Origin: JANNVK01 sp031430435
GTDB taxonomy: Bacteria > Acidobacteriota > Blastocatellia > Pyrinomonadales > Pyrinomonadaceae
Assembly: GCA_031430435.1 (NCBI GenBank)
Contig: JANPBM010000102.1
Location: forward strand, 59,815 to 123,814
Direction of reading: 5' to 3'
DNA: 64,000 nt
Shown here: positions 15,385 through 23,254 of the stretch, one piece after another
Layout of the letters: each line of letters opens with the position of its first letter
Numbering within the stretch: position 1 is the first letter of the stretch
Position numbers and translations under genes: made by a program
Notes under the pieces: generated by a model
What the model saw: only the letters and a program-made list of their open reading frames with translations
Databases searched by the model: none
What the model was told of the DNA's origin: nothing

Positions 15385-17229
15385 TTATTGAGCTTGAATA
15401 GACTGAAATAACTCTAGTATATCAAGAGGAATAAACTCTGGCAGGTCATCAATCACTTTTTCAATAATCGCTAGTTTTAATTTAGCTTCATCCTTCCTTT
15501 TGATTTCATTCAACTTCGGAAAAGCCTTTAAGATTAAATCTTCTAACTCATGTCCCTGATGATACAAATACTGTTCCGAGACCTCAATCTCAATCCCATT
15601 TACATATTTGACTAACTTTTTGGCTTGTGGAGTATTAGTAACCGGAAAGACTTTTTGCGTTACAAAATCCGAGATAAACTGTAACTGATTAATTGTTAAA
15701 TTTTTGAAATCCGTATAAGTTTCATTCGTAAGATTTAGTTCTTGACGTTCGGAGGGTGTCAGAAATTTTTCTCTCAATAATAAGGCGGCTACTAGAATTG
15801 GGTCAAACAAATAATTCTCAATGCTATATCTATTTTCTTTTTTCAGCACTTTGATGAACTCTGTTTCTTCATTTCTCGTATCCCAATCAATTATTCCCCA
15901 AACAAAATTGTTGCCTTTGCTTCTCAATATATCGGTAATCTGTTTAACTTGGTCGCAACTAGAAACAGGCATCCCATTTCCATCTCTCCGAGTGTCACCT
16001 GAAGCTATAAAACTTAAAGAAATATCAGGAATTAGCTTATTAGATAATTTCTGATAAATCCCTTCATAATACTTAACATCATTTGGACTTTCGACAAATA
16101 CTTGCCTTCTATTCTCATAATTAACACTAAATGAAGGCACTCCGGCTGTTAGTATTTTCAAAGCCTTGTCTTTTGTTGTCTTTTCTATTCTCACCCCGCT
16201 CTTATTCATTACAAATAAACTTTCTTCATCAGCTAATGCGACAGTTGAAGGCGAATGAGTTGTAATAATGACTTTAACCTTTTTTTCTTCAACAAACACT
16301 TCCTTTATAACGTCTAAAAACTGCTTTGCCATCGACGGATGTAATGAAGCGTCAGGTTCATCCATTAACAGAACTCTCGGAAAATTAATATCAAAGTCCT
16401 TATTACACATAGCAAAGGCAAGTGAAATTAACACTTTTTCGCCCGATGATAAGTCTGCAATATTGATTTCAGCATCATTAAAAGTATTGATAAGTTTTAA
16501 TTCAAAAGATGTTTCCGGATTCGTTCCTAGGGGCGAATTAAATTTGTAGTCTAATTTCGCTTTGTCAAGAATTCTGTTTGCAAAATCCCAAGGGAACTCT
16601 CCATTATCATTGAAAAACTGTTCATCTGTTAAATAAGCCCGATATTTCTCATCTTCTTGGGTAGCGTAATAACGGTTAATCTTATTGACTTCAAATTTGT
16701 TGAAATATCTTTTAAACCACATCGCGAAATTTAAATAAAATACATCGTTTTCTAAACCATCAATAACAGGATAATGTTTATGGAAATCATCTTCTATTAA
16801 ATCGGTTATAGATTTATCCGCTTTTTCCGCAATTAAATTGACAATGTTTCTTTGATTAGCATCATGAATAAAACTCTGAAGTAGAATGCTAGGTTGGCTG
16901 ATGGGGTTGTTAGGATAACTTTGCTTAAATCGAATAAATAGATTCCAAAGGTCTTGAATAGGTTGGTATAACAACTCCTTGGTAATCGCTACGCTATTCT
17001 TTGGTATAAGTGTTTGCGGGGTAACGAATTTAATATCCACGGCATTATTTGTCAAAACATCATTTTCAATTAGTTGAATTGCACCCGTTGAAATCCCGGA
17101 AAGTAAATGAGTTTTTCCGGCTCCGTTGACTCCTGTTAAGACTGTGAAATCAGGTAAATCAATTGCCGGCAGTTCAGTAATTGATTTATATGGTTGAATT
17201 GGCAAATCAGGTCTTAGGCTAAGTTTCAT
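15385..17229 (-). CDS. AAA/ABC-type ATPase with DUF4435/TOPRIM-like C-terminus
   Basis: A 614-aa protein. The N-terminal part is an SMC/ABC-like ATPase: Walker A GVNGAGKT (33-40), ABC signature LSSGEK (260-265), Walker B RVLLMDEPDASLHP (285-298) and H-loop TTHSP (323-327). The C-terminal part has the DUF4435/TOPRIM-like marks FVESPNDVKYYE (Glu380), GIIDWD (Asp448, Asp450) and YSIENYL. This architecture resembles OLD-family and related anti-phage ATPases. The gene is visibly more AT-rich and uses different codons from its neighbours, which suggests transfer. Its function as a defence protein is inferred. Confidence 0.85.
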   Translation of the reverse strand: MKLSLRPDLPIQPYKSITELPAIDLPDFTVLTGVNGAGKTHLLSGISTGAIQLIENDVLTNNAVDIKFVTPQTLIPKNSVAITKELLYQPIQDLWNLFIRFKQSYPNNPISQPSILLQSFIHDANQRNIVNLIAEKADKSITDLIEDDFHKHYPVIDGLENDVFYLNFAMWFKRYFNKFEVNKINRYYATQEDEKYRAYLTDEQFFNDNGEFPWDFANRILDKAKLDYKFNSPLGTNPETSFELKLINTFNDAEINIADLSSGEKVLISLAFAMCNKDFDINFPRVLLMDEPDASLHPSMAKQFLDVIKEVFVEEKKVKVIITTHSPSTVALADEESLFVMNKSGVRIEKTTKDKALKILTAGVPSFSVNYENRRQVFVESPNDVKYYEGIYQKLSNKLIPDISLSFIASGDTRRDGNGMPVSSCDQVKQITDILRSKGNNFVWGIIDWDTRNEETEFIKVLKKENRYSIENYLFDPILVAALLLREKFLTPSERQELNLTNETYTDFKNLTINQLQFISDFVTQKVFPVTNTPQAKKLVKYVNGIEIEVSEQYLYHQGHELEDLILKAFPKLNEIKRKDEAKLKLAIIEKVIDDLPEFIPLDILELFQSIQAQ

Positions 17230-17337
17230 ATTGGTTATTTTAAGTTATATATTATCTTAATTACATTAGTAGTGTTTTAAAAATAGTTAAATCCAATAAA
17301 TTCCAATCTATCACCGCCCACACTTCAACCTGTCGCC

Positions 17338-17595
17338 GTTTCGTCTCCGAGAGTCAAGTTTCGCTCTCAAAGAGTCAACGTTCCGTCTCAGAGAGCGAAC
17401 GTTCACTCTCAAAGAGTCAAGGTTGATACTTGCAAGTGTCAACGTTCGCTCTCAAAGAGTGAAACTTCGCTCTCAAAGTGTCGGCGTTCGGTCTCAAAGA
17501 GTCAAGGTTGATACCTTGAAGTGTCGGCGTTGATACTTCAAAGTGTCAACGTTCACACTTGCAAGTGTCAACCTCCGCTCTAAAAGAGTGAAACG
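17338..17595. repeat. Tandem array of 21-22 bp palindromic units
   Basis: About 12 units follow each other without spacers. Typical units are GTTCGCTCTCAAAGAGT plus CAAC and the nearly perfect palindrome GTTCACACTTGCAAGTGT plus CAAC. Two arm versions occur (CTCT/AGAG and ACACTT/AAGTGT), and paired changes keep the units self-complementary. Read on the minus strand, parts give heptads like NVDSLRA, but stops and 22-bp units break the frame. It lies between the ATPase start (17229) and the stop of the next minus-strand gene (17597). Confidence 0.8.
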
Positions 17596-17596
17596 T

Positions 17597-18073
17597 CTAT
17601 GATTTCGGTGGTTCTTCGTCGGGAGTTTTCTTTTTGCTCTTGCGGCTGAATCGTTTGCTCAAATTGCTGACCGAATCTTTTAAGCCCGCACCTTTGCCGT
17701 TTCTTTGGGCTGCTTGGTAAACTTCCAACGCCGCCGCAAACGCATCGCTGCCGACCAAGATTTCCGTGTCAACAAGCAGTTCTTTGAGCCGCGAAATTCT
17801 GGCAGTAATCGGCGGTAATGCCCGCGTCAAATCAACGTCCCGACGCATTGCCGCAACCTCAAACGAACGCGGCAAAAAGCTGTCGTCTTGTTCGGCAAGC
17901 GTCATTGCATCTTGCACAAAACTTTGTCCTTTGTCGCCCATTTTGTTCAGCGAAGCAATTTCGTCATTCGATAAATCAACCAAAAAAGGCATTTCGGCTT
18001 CAATTTGGTCAAAAAGTTGTAAAATTTTGGTGACGCTTGCGGCAGATAGAACCGCATCTATTTTGTTTTGCAT
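17597..18073 (-). CDS. Conserved hypothetical protein
   Basis: A 158-aa soluble, helical protein with a Lys-rich, disordered end (KRFSRKSKKKTPDEEPPKS). I recall related hypothetical proteins in several phyla that share the block MGDKGQSFVQDAMTLAEQDD and FLPRSFEVAAMRRDV, but I cannot name the family or give a function. There is no signal peptide or membrane helix. The stop is followed at once by the 21-22 bp palindromic repeat array, which may derive from a repeat-rich C-terminal extension. A ribosome-binding site (AAAGGAGAC) precedes the ATG. Confidence 0.75.
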   Translation of the reverse strand: MQNKIDAVLSAASVTKILQLFDQIEAEMPFLVDLSNDEIASLNKMGDKGQSFVQDAMTLAEQDDSFLPRSFEVAAMRRDVDLTRALPPITARISRLKELLVDTEILVGSDAFAAALEVYQAAQRNGKGAGLKDSVSNLSKRFSRKSKKKTPDEEPPKS

Positions 18074-18190
18074 AGTAAAGTCTCCTTTGGAAATAAGATG
18101 ACTTTCCTTTTTGGGGGAAAGTGAATTGTCAGGTAACGAGGGAATCGTATGTCAAAAAGGGTGTGATGTCAATTAAAAATTGAGAATTAG

Positions 18191-18598
18191 CGTAATGCCC
18201 CAACAAAAAGTTTTACGCAAAAACAAAGCAAGTTTAGCCGCAGGTTTCGCGGAAAACGCGGATTCTTATTGATATTTCTTCATTTATTGAATTTATCGGC
18301 GTTAATCTGCGGCTGAATTTCTTTCTTTAGACATTTTTCCCGAATAACTTTTTGTTTTAAGTCCGCGTCGCGGATGAAAGCGTGTAGCCACAGGTGTAAG
18401 CCTGTGGAAAGCCGAGAAAAATAACAAAGCCCGTGTCAACGGGCGACAGACATTTCTATCGCAGGCTACGCCGGCTGGAAATTTGTATTTACCGATTCCC
18501 GCAGCTTTCGCTACGGGCTACACGCTTTCATCTGCTACGCAGACTTATGCAAGAAAGATGTCTTTTTTTGAAATAAAACTTTTTGTTGGGGCATTACG
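18191..18598. mobile_element. MITE-like element with 25-bp perfect terminal inverted repeats
   Basis: The left end 18191-18215 is the exact reverse complement of the right end 18574-18598 (25 of 25). AATTA flanks both sides (18185-18189 and 18599-18603), a possible target duplication. Inside there is a second inverted repeat (GATGAAAGCGTGTAGCC and its complement) and small hairpins (CCACAGG/CCTGTGG and GCCCGT/ACGGGC). No transposase ORF is present, so it would need one in trans. It accounts for most of the gene-free stretch 18074-18688. Confidence 0.75.
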
Positions 18599-18688
18599 AA
18601 TTAACTATAAGAATCAGAGTTGAAATATACTCGGATTTTTTTGTGTCTTGTTGACGACAAACGGCAAAAGACGCAAAATGGTTAAATT

Positions 18689-19297
18689 ATGAGTGCTTTG
18701 CCGAAACATAAATATACGTTGGAAGAATACTTTGAGATTGAGCGAACGTCCGAAGAAAAATATGAGTATTGGGACGGAAACGTTTGGTCTATGGCTGGAG
18801 CAAGTCCGGAACACGAACGAGTTGTCGTAAATGTCGGCGGACATCTGCGTGAATTATCTCGCGGACGCGGCTGTTCGGTTTTCGGTTCAAACTTAAAAGT
18901 CAAAGTTCCGATTTACAAACCTTATCGTTATCCCGATCTAACTGCTTATTGCGGAAAAGGAATTTATGAAAAGTTAGACGGATTAGAAATTTTGACGAAT
19001 CCGCAAATGTTGATCGAGATACTTTCGCCGTCAACCGAAGCCTTTGATCGCGGCGATAAATTCAGTTATTACAAATCAATCCCAAGTTTTTGCGAGTATT
19101 TATTGATTGCCGTAAAGCGTCCGCACATCACGCAATTTATCAAACAAAACGAGTCTGAATGGATTCAACGCGAAGTCGAAGGTTTGAACGGTAAACTGTA
19201 TTTACTGACATTCGATGTCGAAATTTTGCTTTCGGAAGTTTATTTGGATGTGGAATTTCCGCCGCCGCTGCCCGAATTATTTTTGATAAACGATTAA
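18689..19297 (+). CDS. Uma2 family endonuclease
   Basis: A 202-aa protein of the Uma2 (DUF820) family, a PD-(D/E)XK-like fold that is common in many copies in cyanobacteria and other phyla. The start LPKHKYTLEEYFEIE, the conserved region RYPDLTAYC (catalytic Asp) and MLIEILSPST (catalytic Glu), then EYLLI near the end, are all in place. Catalysis and biological role are poorly known. It lies just after the MITE-like element and just before the tRNA-like cluster. A second, divergent Uma2 gene is at 32068. Confidence 0.88.
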   Translation: MSALPKHKYTLEEYFEIERTSEEKYEYWDGNVWSMAGASPEHERVVVNVGGHLRELSRGRGCSVFGSNLKVKVPIYKPYRYPDLTAYCGKGIYEKLDGLEILTNPQMLIEILSPSTEAFDRGDKFSYYKSIPSFCEYLLIAVKRPHITQFIKQNESEWIQREVEGLNGKLYLLTFDVEILLSEVYLDVEFPPPLPELFLIND

Positions 19298-19338
19298 AAA
19301 TAAAAGCGAGATGGTTGTATCCTAACCATCCCGCCAAT

Positions 19339-19415
19339 TGGTTGCAAATGCCGGAATCGAACCGACATCACATTGCTTTTCAGGCAATTGCTCTTCCAAA
19401 TTGAGCTAATTTGCT
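19339..19415 (-). tRNA. tRNA-Phe-like (anticodon GAA), with CCA
   Basis: On the minus strand a cloverleaf folds: acceptor AGCAAAT/ATTTGCA (six pairs, A:A mismatch at the first position), D-stem GCTC/GAGC with GG in the loop, anticodon stem ATTGC/GCAAT with loop CTGAAAA (anticodon GAA), 5-nt variable loop, T-stem GTCGG/CCGGC with loop TTCGATT, discriminator A and encoded CCA. The missing first pair is unusual for a functional tRNA. It follows two permuted tRNA-like units in the same orientation. Confidence 0.7.
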
Positions 19416-19444
19416 CCGGTTAATTAGAATCCAACGACGTTTAA

Positions 19445-19556
19445 TGCCAATCTTTAAGTCTTAGTGTCGTTACTCTGCCATTGAGTTACTCTCGCATAAA
19501 TGTTTGGAGCGAGAGACGGGACTTGAACCCGCAACTACGACAAATTTGGATTGACA
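19445..19556 (-). tRNA. Circularly permuted tRNA-like unit, Gly-like
   Basis: On the minus strand the 3' half comes first (19541 to 19505): GTCGT, a 4-nt variable loop, T-arm GCGGG-TTCAAGT-CCCGT, acceptor CTCTCGC, T and CCA. After a 9-nt linker comes the 5' half (19495 to 19466): acceptor GCGAGAG, TA, D-arm ACTC/GAGT and anticodon strand ACGAC. Acceptor (7/7), D-stem (4/4) and anticodon stem (5/5) pair perfectly between the halves. Outside them GATTGGCA and TGTCAATC can pair (8 bp with one G-U). U73 and the overall sequence suggest Gly, but the anticodon cannot be fixed. Confidence 0.6.
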
Positions 19557-19575
19557 ATTTGAGATGAATTCAACC

Positions 19576-19761
19576 GATGATTTCAACTTCTTGGAATAAT
19601 CTGAGTTTAATAGTTCCCGACGCTCAAAAGCGTCTGCCAATTCCGCCAACCTTGCGTAAAGTGTTTTTGTAGTGCAAGGTGCAGGATTCGAACCTGCATG
19701 AAACTTTTTTTCAACTTAAACTTAAAATTCAGTTTGTCCAAGTTGAGCCAAACGGCTCATC
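19576..19761 (-). tRNA. Circularly permuted tRNA-like unit, Leu-like
   Basis: On the minus strand the T-arm GCAGG-TTCGAAT-CCTGC and acceptor ACCTTGC with ACTA (19697 to 19670) come first, then a 14-nt linker, then acceptor GCAAGGT at 19655 and a Leu-type D-arm GCGGAATTGGCAGACGC. The acceptor strands match 7 of 7. Further helices join the ends: AACT-AT-TAAACT with AGTTTAAGTT, TCCAAG-AAG-TTGA with TCAACTTGGA, and TCATC with GATGA. An additional GACGC/GCGTC hairpin follows the D-arm. CCA is not encoded exactly. Confidence 0.5.
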
Positions 19762-19847
19762 TGAAAGATTACCTTTCGGAAAGTAAAAAGTAAAAGGCAA
19801 AATGCTTTAACTTTTATTTTCAAAAGCTGTAATCTCTCAATCAACCG

Positions 19848-20582
19848 TCAGGCAAAAATATAACCTAAAATATCTTCGCCGACCTTTTTCTCAGGTGCTT
19901 CAACGCTGTTTGCTTCTTCGCGGGCAGATTTTACCGCCGATAAAACCGATTCGATTCGTTCCAGCAATTTGCGTTTGTCGCCGCGTGTAATCGCTCCCGA
20001 TTGTTTGGTTTGATTCCAATAGCCGACAATTACATCTTTTGTAATAAGTTGAGTTTGTGCCGGATGTTTTTCGGTCGCATCATACAAAACGATTGCTTCT
20101 TGGACTTTCGACGTTCGATGAGTTTTGGTCGGTTCGGTTTTGAAAAGACCTGTCGCATCGTCCTTTCGCCAATCGTCCGATTCATCCAAAACCGGCATTT
20201 TATCGACAAAAGTCCGCAAATCGGTCAGTTGTTTTTCTAAAAACAAAAGATACGGAACGGGAACGTCTTTAATCAAAGTATTTCCGCCGACAATTACATC
20301 GGCTTTAGCGGTAACATTGGCAAAATCTTTGGTTGCGGTAATATCTAAAAATTCCGTGAAAAGTTTTTTCGTTTCCGCTAAAACATCGTCGGAACGCATC
20401 AAAACCTTTTTTTGTTCGGGCGGAAATTGTTCGCCGCCTTCTTCTTTCGGTTCGTACGATTTATTGAAACCGTAATATAAATCGGACTTCTGAGCGTTTT
20501 TGTGCAGTTCGGTAATCGCCGCATAAAGACGATTCTTTGCTCCTTTTTCAATTGCAATTACTTGGTTTAATTTAGCTTTCAT
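19848..20582 (-). CDS. DUF7873-like protein upstream of tRNA-like cluster
   Basis: A 244-aa soluble protein that I recall as similar to the actinobacterial DUF7873 family; the block VPYLLFLEKQLTDLRTFVDKMPVLD, the start KLNQVIAIEKGAK and the region EKHPAQTQLITKDVIVGYW are the basis. No catalytic motif is evident and the function is unknown. It is helical and charged, with no signal peptide. The tRNA-like cluster begins within about 90 bp of its stop on the same strand with no terminator visible between them, so they are probably co-transcribed. This suggests a role tied to RNA, which is an inference. Confidence 0.7.
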   Translation of the reverse strand: MKAKLNQVIAIEKGAKNRLYAAITELHKNAQKSDLYYGFNKSYEPKEEGGEQFPPEQKKVLMRSDDVLAETKKLFTEFLDITATKDFANVTAKADVIVGGNTLIKDVPVPYLLFLEKQLTDLRTFVDKMPVLDESDDWRKDDATGLFKTEPTKTHRTSKVQEAIVLYDATEKHPAQTQLITKDVIVGYWNQTKQSGAITRGDKRKLLERIESVLSAVKSAREEANSVEAPEKKVGEDILGYIFA

Positions 20583-20654
20583 TTGAGTTTTTCTCCTTAA
20601 ATTTTATAGTTCTATTTTCAGATGCAGAGGCGAATTATGTCAATTACAGACAAG

Positions 20655-20695
20655 AAAAAGTCTGATACGCTCTCCCCTTCGTATCAGACTTTTTC
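20655..20695 (-). terminator. Strong bidirectional-type terminator
   Basis: AAAAGTCTGATACG pairs perfectly with CGTATCAGACTTTT around a 10-nt loop. It lies after the stop of the gene at 20735 and before the start of the DUF7873-like gene, so that gene and the tRNA-like cluster form a separate unit. Confidence 0.9.
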
Positions 20696-20734
20696 TAAAT
20701 TGGTCGCGGTTAGCTCTAACTTTAGACCAAAACT

Positions 20735-21415
20735 TTAATAATCTTTGACCGGCAATGTTACTTCTTCTTTCAAAACAATGCTTAATTCCGAGTTTGCTCT
20801 GACCATTGCTTCGTTTCCTCTTTTTAATAACGCGCCGCCTGTGCCGACTCCTGCCCCGACTGCCGCCCCGACTGCCGCTCCTGTTCCGCCGCCGGCAACT
20901 GCTCCGATGGCTGCTCCGATGGCTGCCCCGCCACCGATTAAAACAACATTTTCTTTAGCCGAAGATTCACCTTTGACTTGTTGTTTGTCTTTGTTGTCAG
21001 TCGTTTCCTTGTCTTTTATACTGACCAGTTCGCCGGCTATTTCTCGAATTTCGCCGTCGGGCAACATTATTTTTTCAAAAACAACGTGCAATTTTCCGGC
21101 TTCGCTTTTCTTGGCGGCTTTGACAACTTTTGTAATCCGACCTTCGATTTTAGTATCGGCAGGCAAAACTTCTGCTCCGCGAATCATTACCGGACCGACT
21201 AAAGTTGTCGAAAAAGTATCGTTGACTTTGGCGGAACCCGAACTTATATCGCTGACCATACGGACTCGAATAAGTGTTCCGACAGGTAAAATATAAGCGC
21301 TTGGTTTGGTAATTTGTTTAGTAACTTTCGGACTTGGAGCCGGTTTGATTTGTGCCGCCGCAACACCGACTGACAACAACAAAAGTGATATAAGCGTAAC
21401 GATTTTGATTTTCAT
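20735..21415 (-). CDS. Secreted protein with glycine-zipper segment
   Basis: A 226-aa exported protein. Residues 1-22 are a signal peptide ending VAAAQ. Residues 40-140 form a beta-rich region (LPVGTLIRVRMVSDISSGSAKVNDTF in outline) like those found in envelope proteins that stabilise conduits. Residues about 157-197 are a Gly/Ala-rich glycine zipper (GGGAAIGAAIGAVAGGGTG and on), likely membrane-associated, before a final beta stretch. It probably sits in the cell envelope. The family is not named with confidence. Confidence 0.75.
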   Translation of the reverse strand: MKIKIVTLISLLLLSVGVAAAQIKPAPSPKVTKQITKPSAYILPVGTLIRVRMVSDISSGSAKVNDTFSTTLVGPVMIRGAEVLPADTKIEGRITKVVKAAKKSEAGKLHVVFEKIMLPDGEIREIAGELVSIKDKETTDNKDKQQVKGESSAKENVVLIGGGAAIGAAIGAVAGGGTGAAVGAAVGAGVGTGGALLKRGNEAMVRANSELSIVLKEEVTLPVKDY

Positions 21416-21603
21416 AATTCCTCCGGCTTCATTGTTTCAAATAACTATGAAGCGTGTAATGCAAACTTTATGCCACAGGCAGTTTGGTAAATATTAAATA
21501 GCTGATAGCTTGATTCTATAATGTTTCCGACCGTTTGACAAGAAAAATTTATATAACTGAAGCATAACAACTTCGTGCATCTGCTATACGATTTGGTGCA
21601 ACT

Positions 21604-23118
21604 CTACTTGTACAAAGCCGTTTGGATAAATAAAGACGCATCATCCTTTAATTTCCGCAAAGAATTTTTTTCGATATACATCATATGTCCCGCTTCGTAA
21701 TAATTTACCGAGATATTTTTCCGCAAACTCGCGTCTAAATTCATCGTTGCCAAAGTATATTCGGCGGCAAAATAAGGAGTTGCCATATCGTAATAACCCG
21801 ATGCGACAAAGATTCTCATATACGGATTTTTCTGCATCGCCTGTTGCAAAGTCGGCGCCGTATTGGTGTAACCGTTGTTTTGGTTCCAATCCCAACGACC
21901 GACTCCGCCACCCAAAATGTAGTATTCCAAATCCGATTTAAAGCCCAAATCCAACCGCACATAATTGTTAAAAGTTGCCGTGTAAGGCGGACGAATCGCG
22001 TTCATACTCGGATCGCTCTCGACATTATCGCCCGCCAAATCTTTATCGATTCCCGTAAACCGACTGTCTAATCTGCCTGTCGTCAACTTTTTATCGCGTA
22101 AAAGTTCTTTGTTAAATCGACTGAGATCGACGCGAAAGTTGTTTTGGTCAACATAAATTTGACTTAAACCGCTCAACCGCGAGAATTTTTCGATTAAACT
22201 TTGTCGTTCCGGTGCGGTCATTCGGTCGCCTTTCGCCAGTCCGACGGTTAAATCTTCCGTTGCAAATTTTTCGGCTTCTTTCAGTACTTCCGCCAAAGAT
22301 TTTTTCTGTAAATCGGCAGATAACCGTTTGTGATACCAAGCCGTGGCGGTGTATGACGGAAAAATCAGCGGATAGGTTAAATCGTTTCCGTCGGCAAATC
22401 TGATGGTTTGGAAATTCATCACGGTTGAAATCAGCATAATGCCGTTCAGCCCGATTCCCTTTTCAAATAAAAGGTTCGATAAACCGCTCGCGCGAGTCGT
22501 GCCGTAGCTTTCGCCGACCAAAAACAACGGTGAATTCCAACGTTCAAAACGTCCTAAATACATCCGAATTGTTTCGCCGACCGAATCCAAGTCGCCATTG
22601 ACCGAGAAAAATTTTGCCGCCAATTCAGGCTTTATTGCCCGCGAATAACCTGTTCCGACCGGATCGATAAAAACCAAATCGGTGTCGGTCAGCCAAGTTT
22701 GTTCGTTGTCAACCAAATCATAGGGCGGCGGCGGCAACAAACCGTCGTCCAACATTTTCGCCCGTTTCGGACCCAAAGCTCCGAGATGCAACCAAACCGA
22801 AGCCGAACCCGGACCGCCGTTGAACGAAAACATCAGCGGGCGTTTCGCGTTATCCGCCACACCGTCGAGCGTGTATGCCATAAAGAAAATTTTCGCCTCG
22901 ATTTCACCCGTTTGAGCGTTGCGAATCGGCATCAAACCTGTTGTCGTGGTGTAATTCAGCGGTTTTCCTTTAATACTGATCGTGTGTTTGCGAACTTGCG
23001 GAACATCTTCCGGCGTGTCAGTTAAAAACTGCGCCGGTTTCGGCATTTCGACCGGTTTTGGCGATATTCCGGGCATTTGAAACAGCAAAAGAGCTGATAG
23101 AAAAATGGTTGAAAGCAT
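21604..23118 (-). CDS. Exported serine carboxypeptidase, S10 family
   Basis: A 504-aa secreted peptidase that would remove C-terminal residues from peptides. It has a signal peptide (1-18), the substrate-binding NGGPGSAS (100-107), the nucleophile elbow GESYG with Ser204, the Asp in SGYYDMATP and the His in EAGHMMY near the end. FIDPVGTGYS (150-159) is also family-typical. The length matches bacterial S10 members. It stands alone. With the S8 and M20 proteins it points to digestion of proteins outside the cytoplasm. Confidence 0.92.
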   Translation of the reverse strand: MLSTIFLSALLLFQMPGISPKPVEMPKPAQFLTDTPEDVPQVRKHTISIKGKPLNYTTTTGLMPIRNAQTGEIEAKIFFMAYTLDGVADNAKRPLMFSFNGGPGSASVWLHLGALGPKRAKMLDDGLLPPPPYDLVDNEQTWLTDTDLVFIDPVGTGYSRAIKPELAAKFFSVNGDLDSVGETIRMYLGRFERWNSPLFLVGESYGTTRASGLSNLLFEKGIGLNGIMLISTVMNFQTIRFADGNDLTYPLIFPSYTATAWYHKRLSADLQKKSLAEVLKEAEKFATEDLTVGLAKGDRMTAPERQSLIEKFSRLSGLSQIYVDQNNFRVDLSRFNKELLRDKKLTTGRLDSRFTGIDKDLAGDNVESDPSMNAIRPPYTATFNNYVRLDLGFKSDLEYYILGGGVGRWDWNQNNGYTNTAPTLQQAMQKNPYMRIFVASGYYDMATPYFAAEYTLATMNLDASLRKNISVNYYEAGHMMYIEKNSLRKLKDDASLFIQTALYK

Positions 23119-23254
23119 AATTTTCTCCGTTAAAATTGGTTTGAGATTATTGAAATACTATCACAAAACAAATTTTAGCGGGAATCGTGAAATAAGCGGA
23201 TATTTTAATTTGAAATTTTGAATTTGAAATTCTATAAGGCATAATTAACGCCTA

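Noticed and set aside
17338..17595. CRISPR array
   Set aside because: Units follow each other directly with no unique spacers, the units vary, and no cas genes are present.
19505..19655. Normal-order tRNA-Leu with 5' end at 19655 and 3' CCA at 19505
   Set aside because: The molecule would be about 150 nt, its acceptor strands GCAAGGT and CTCTCGC pair at only about 5 of 7 positions, and both strands find perfect partners in the permuted arrangement.
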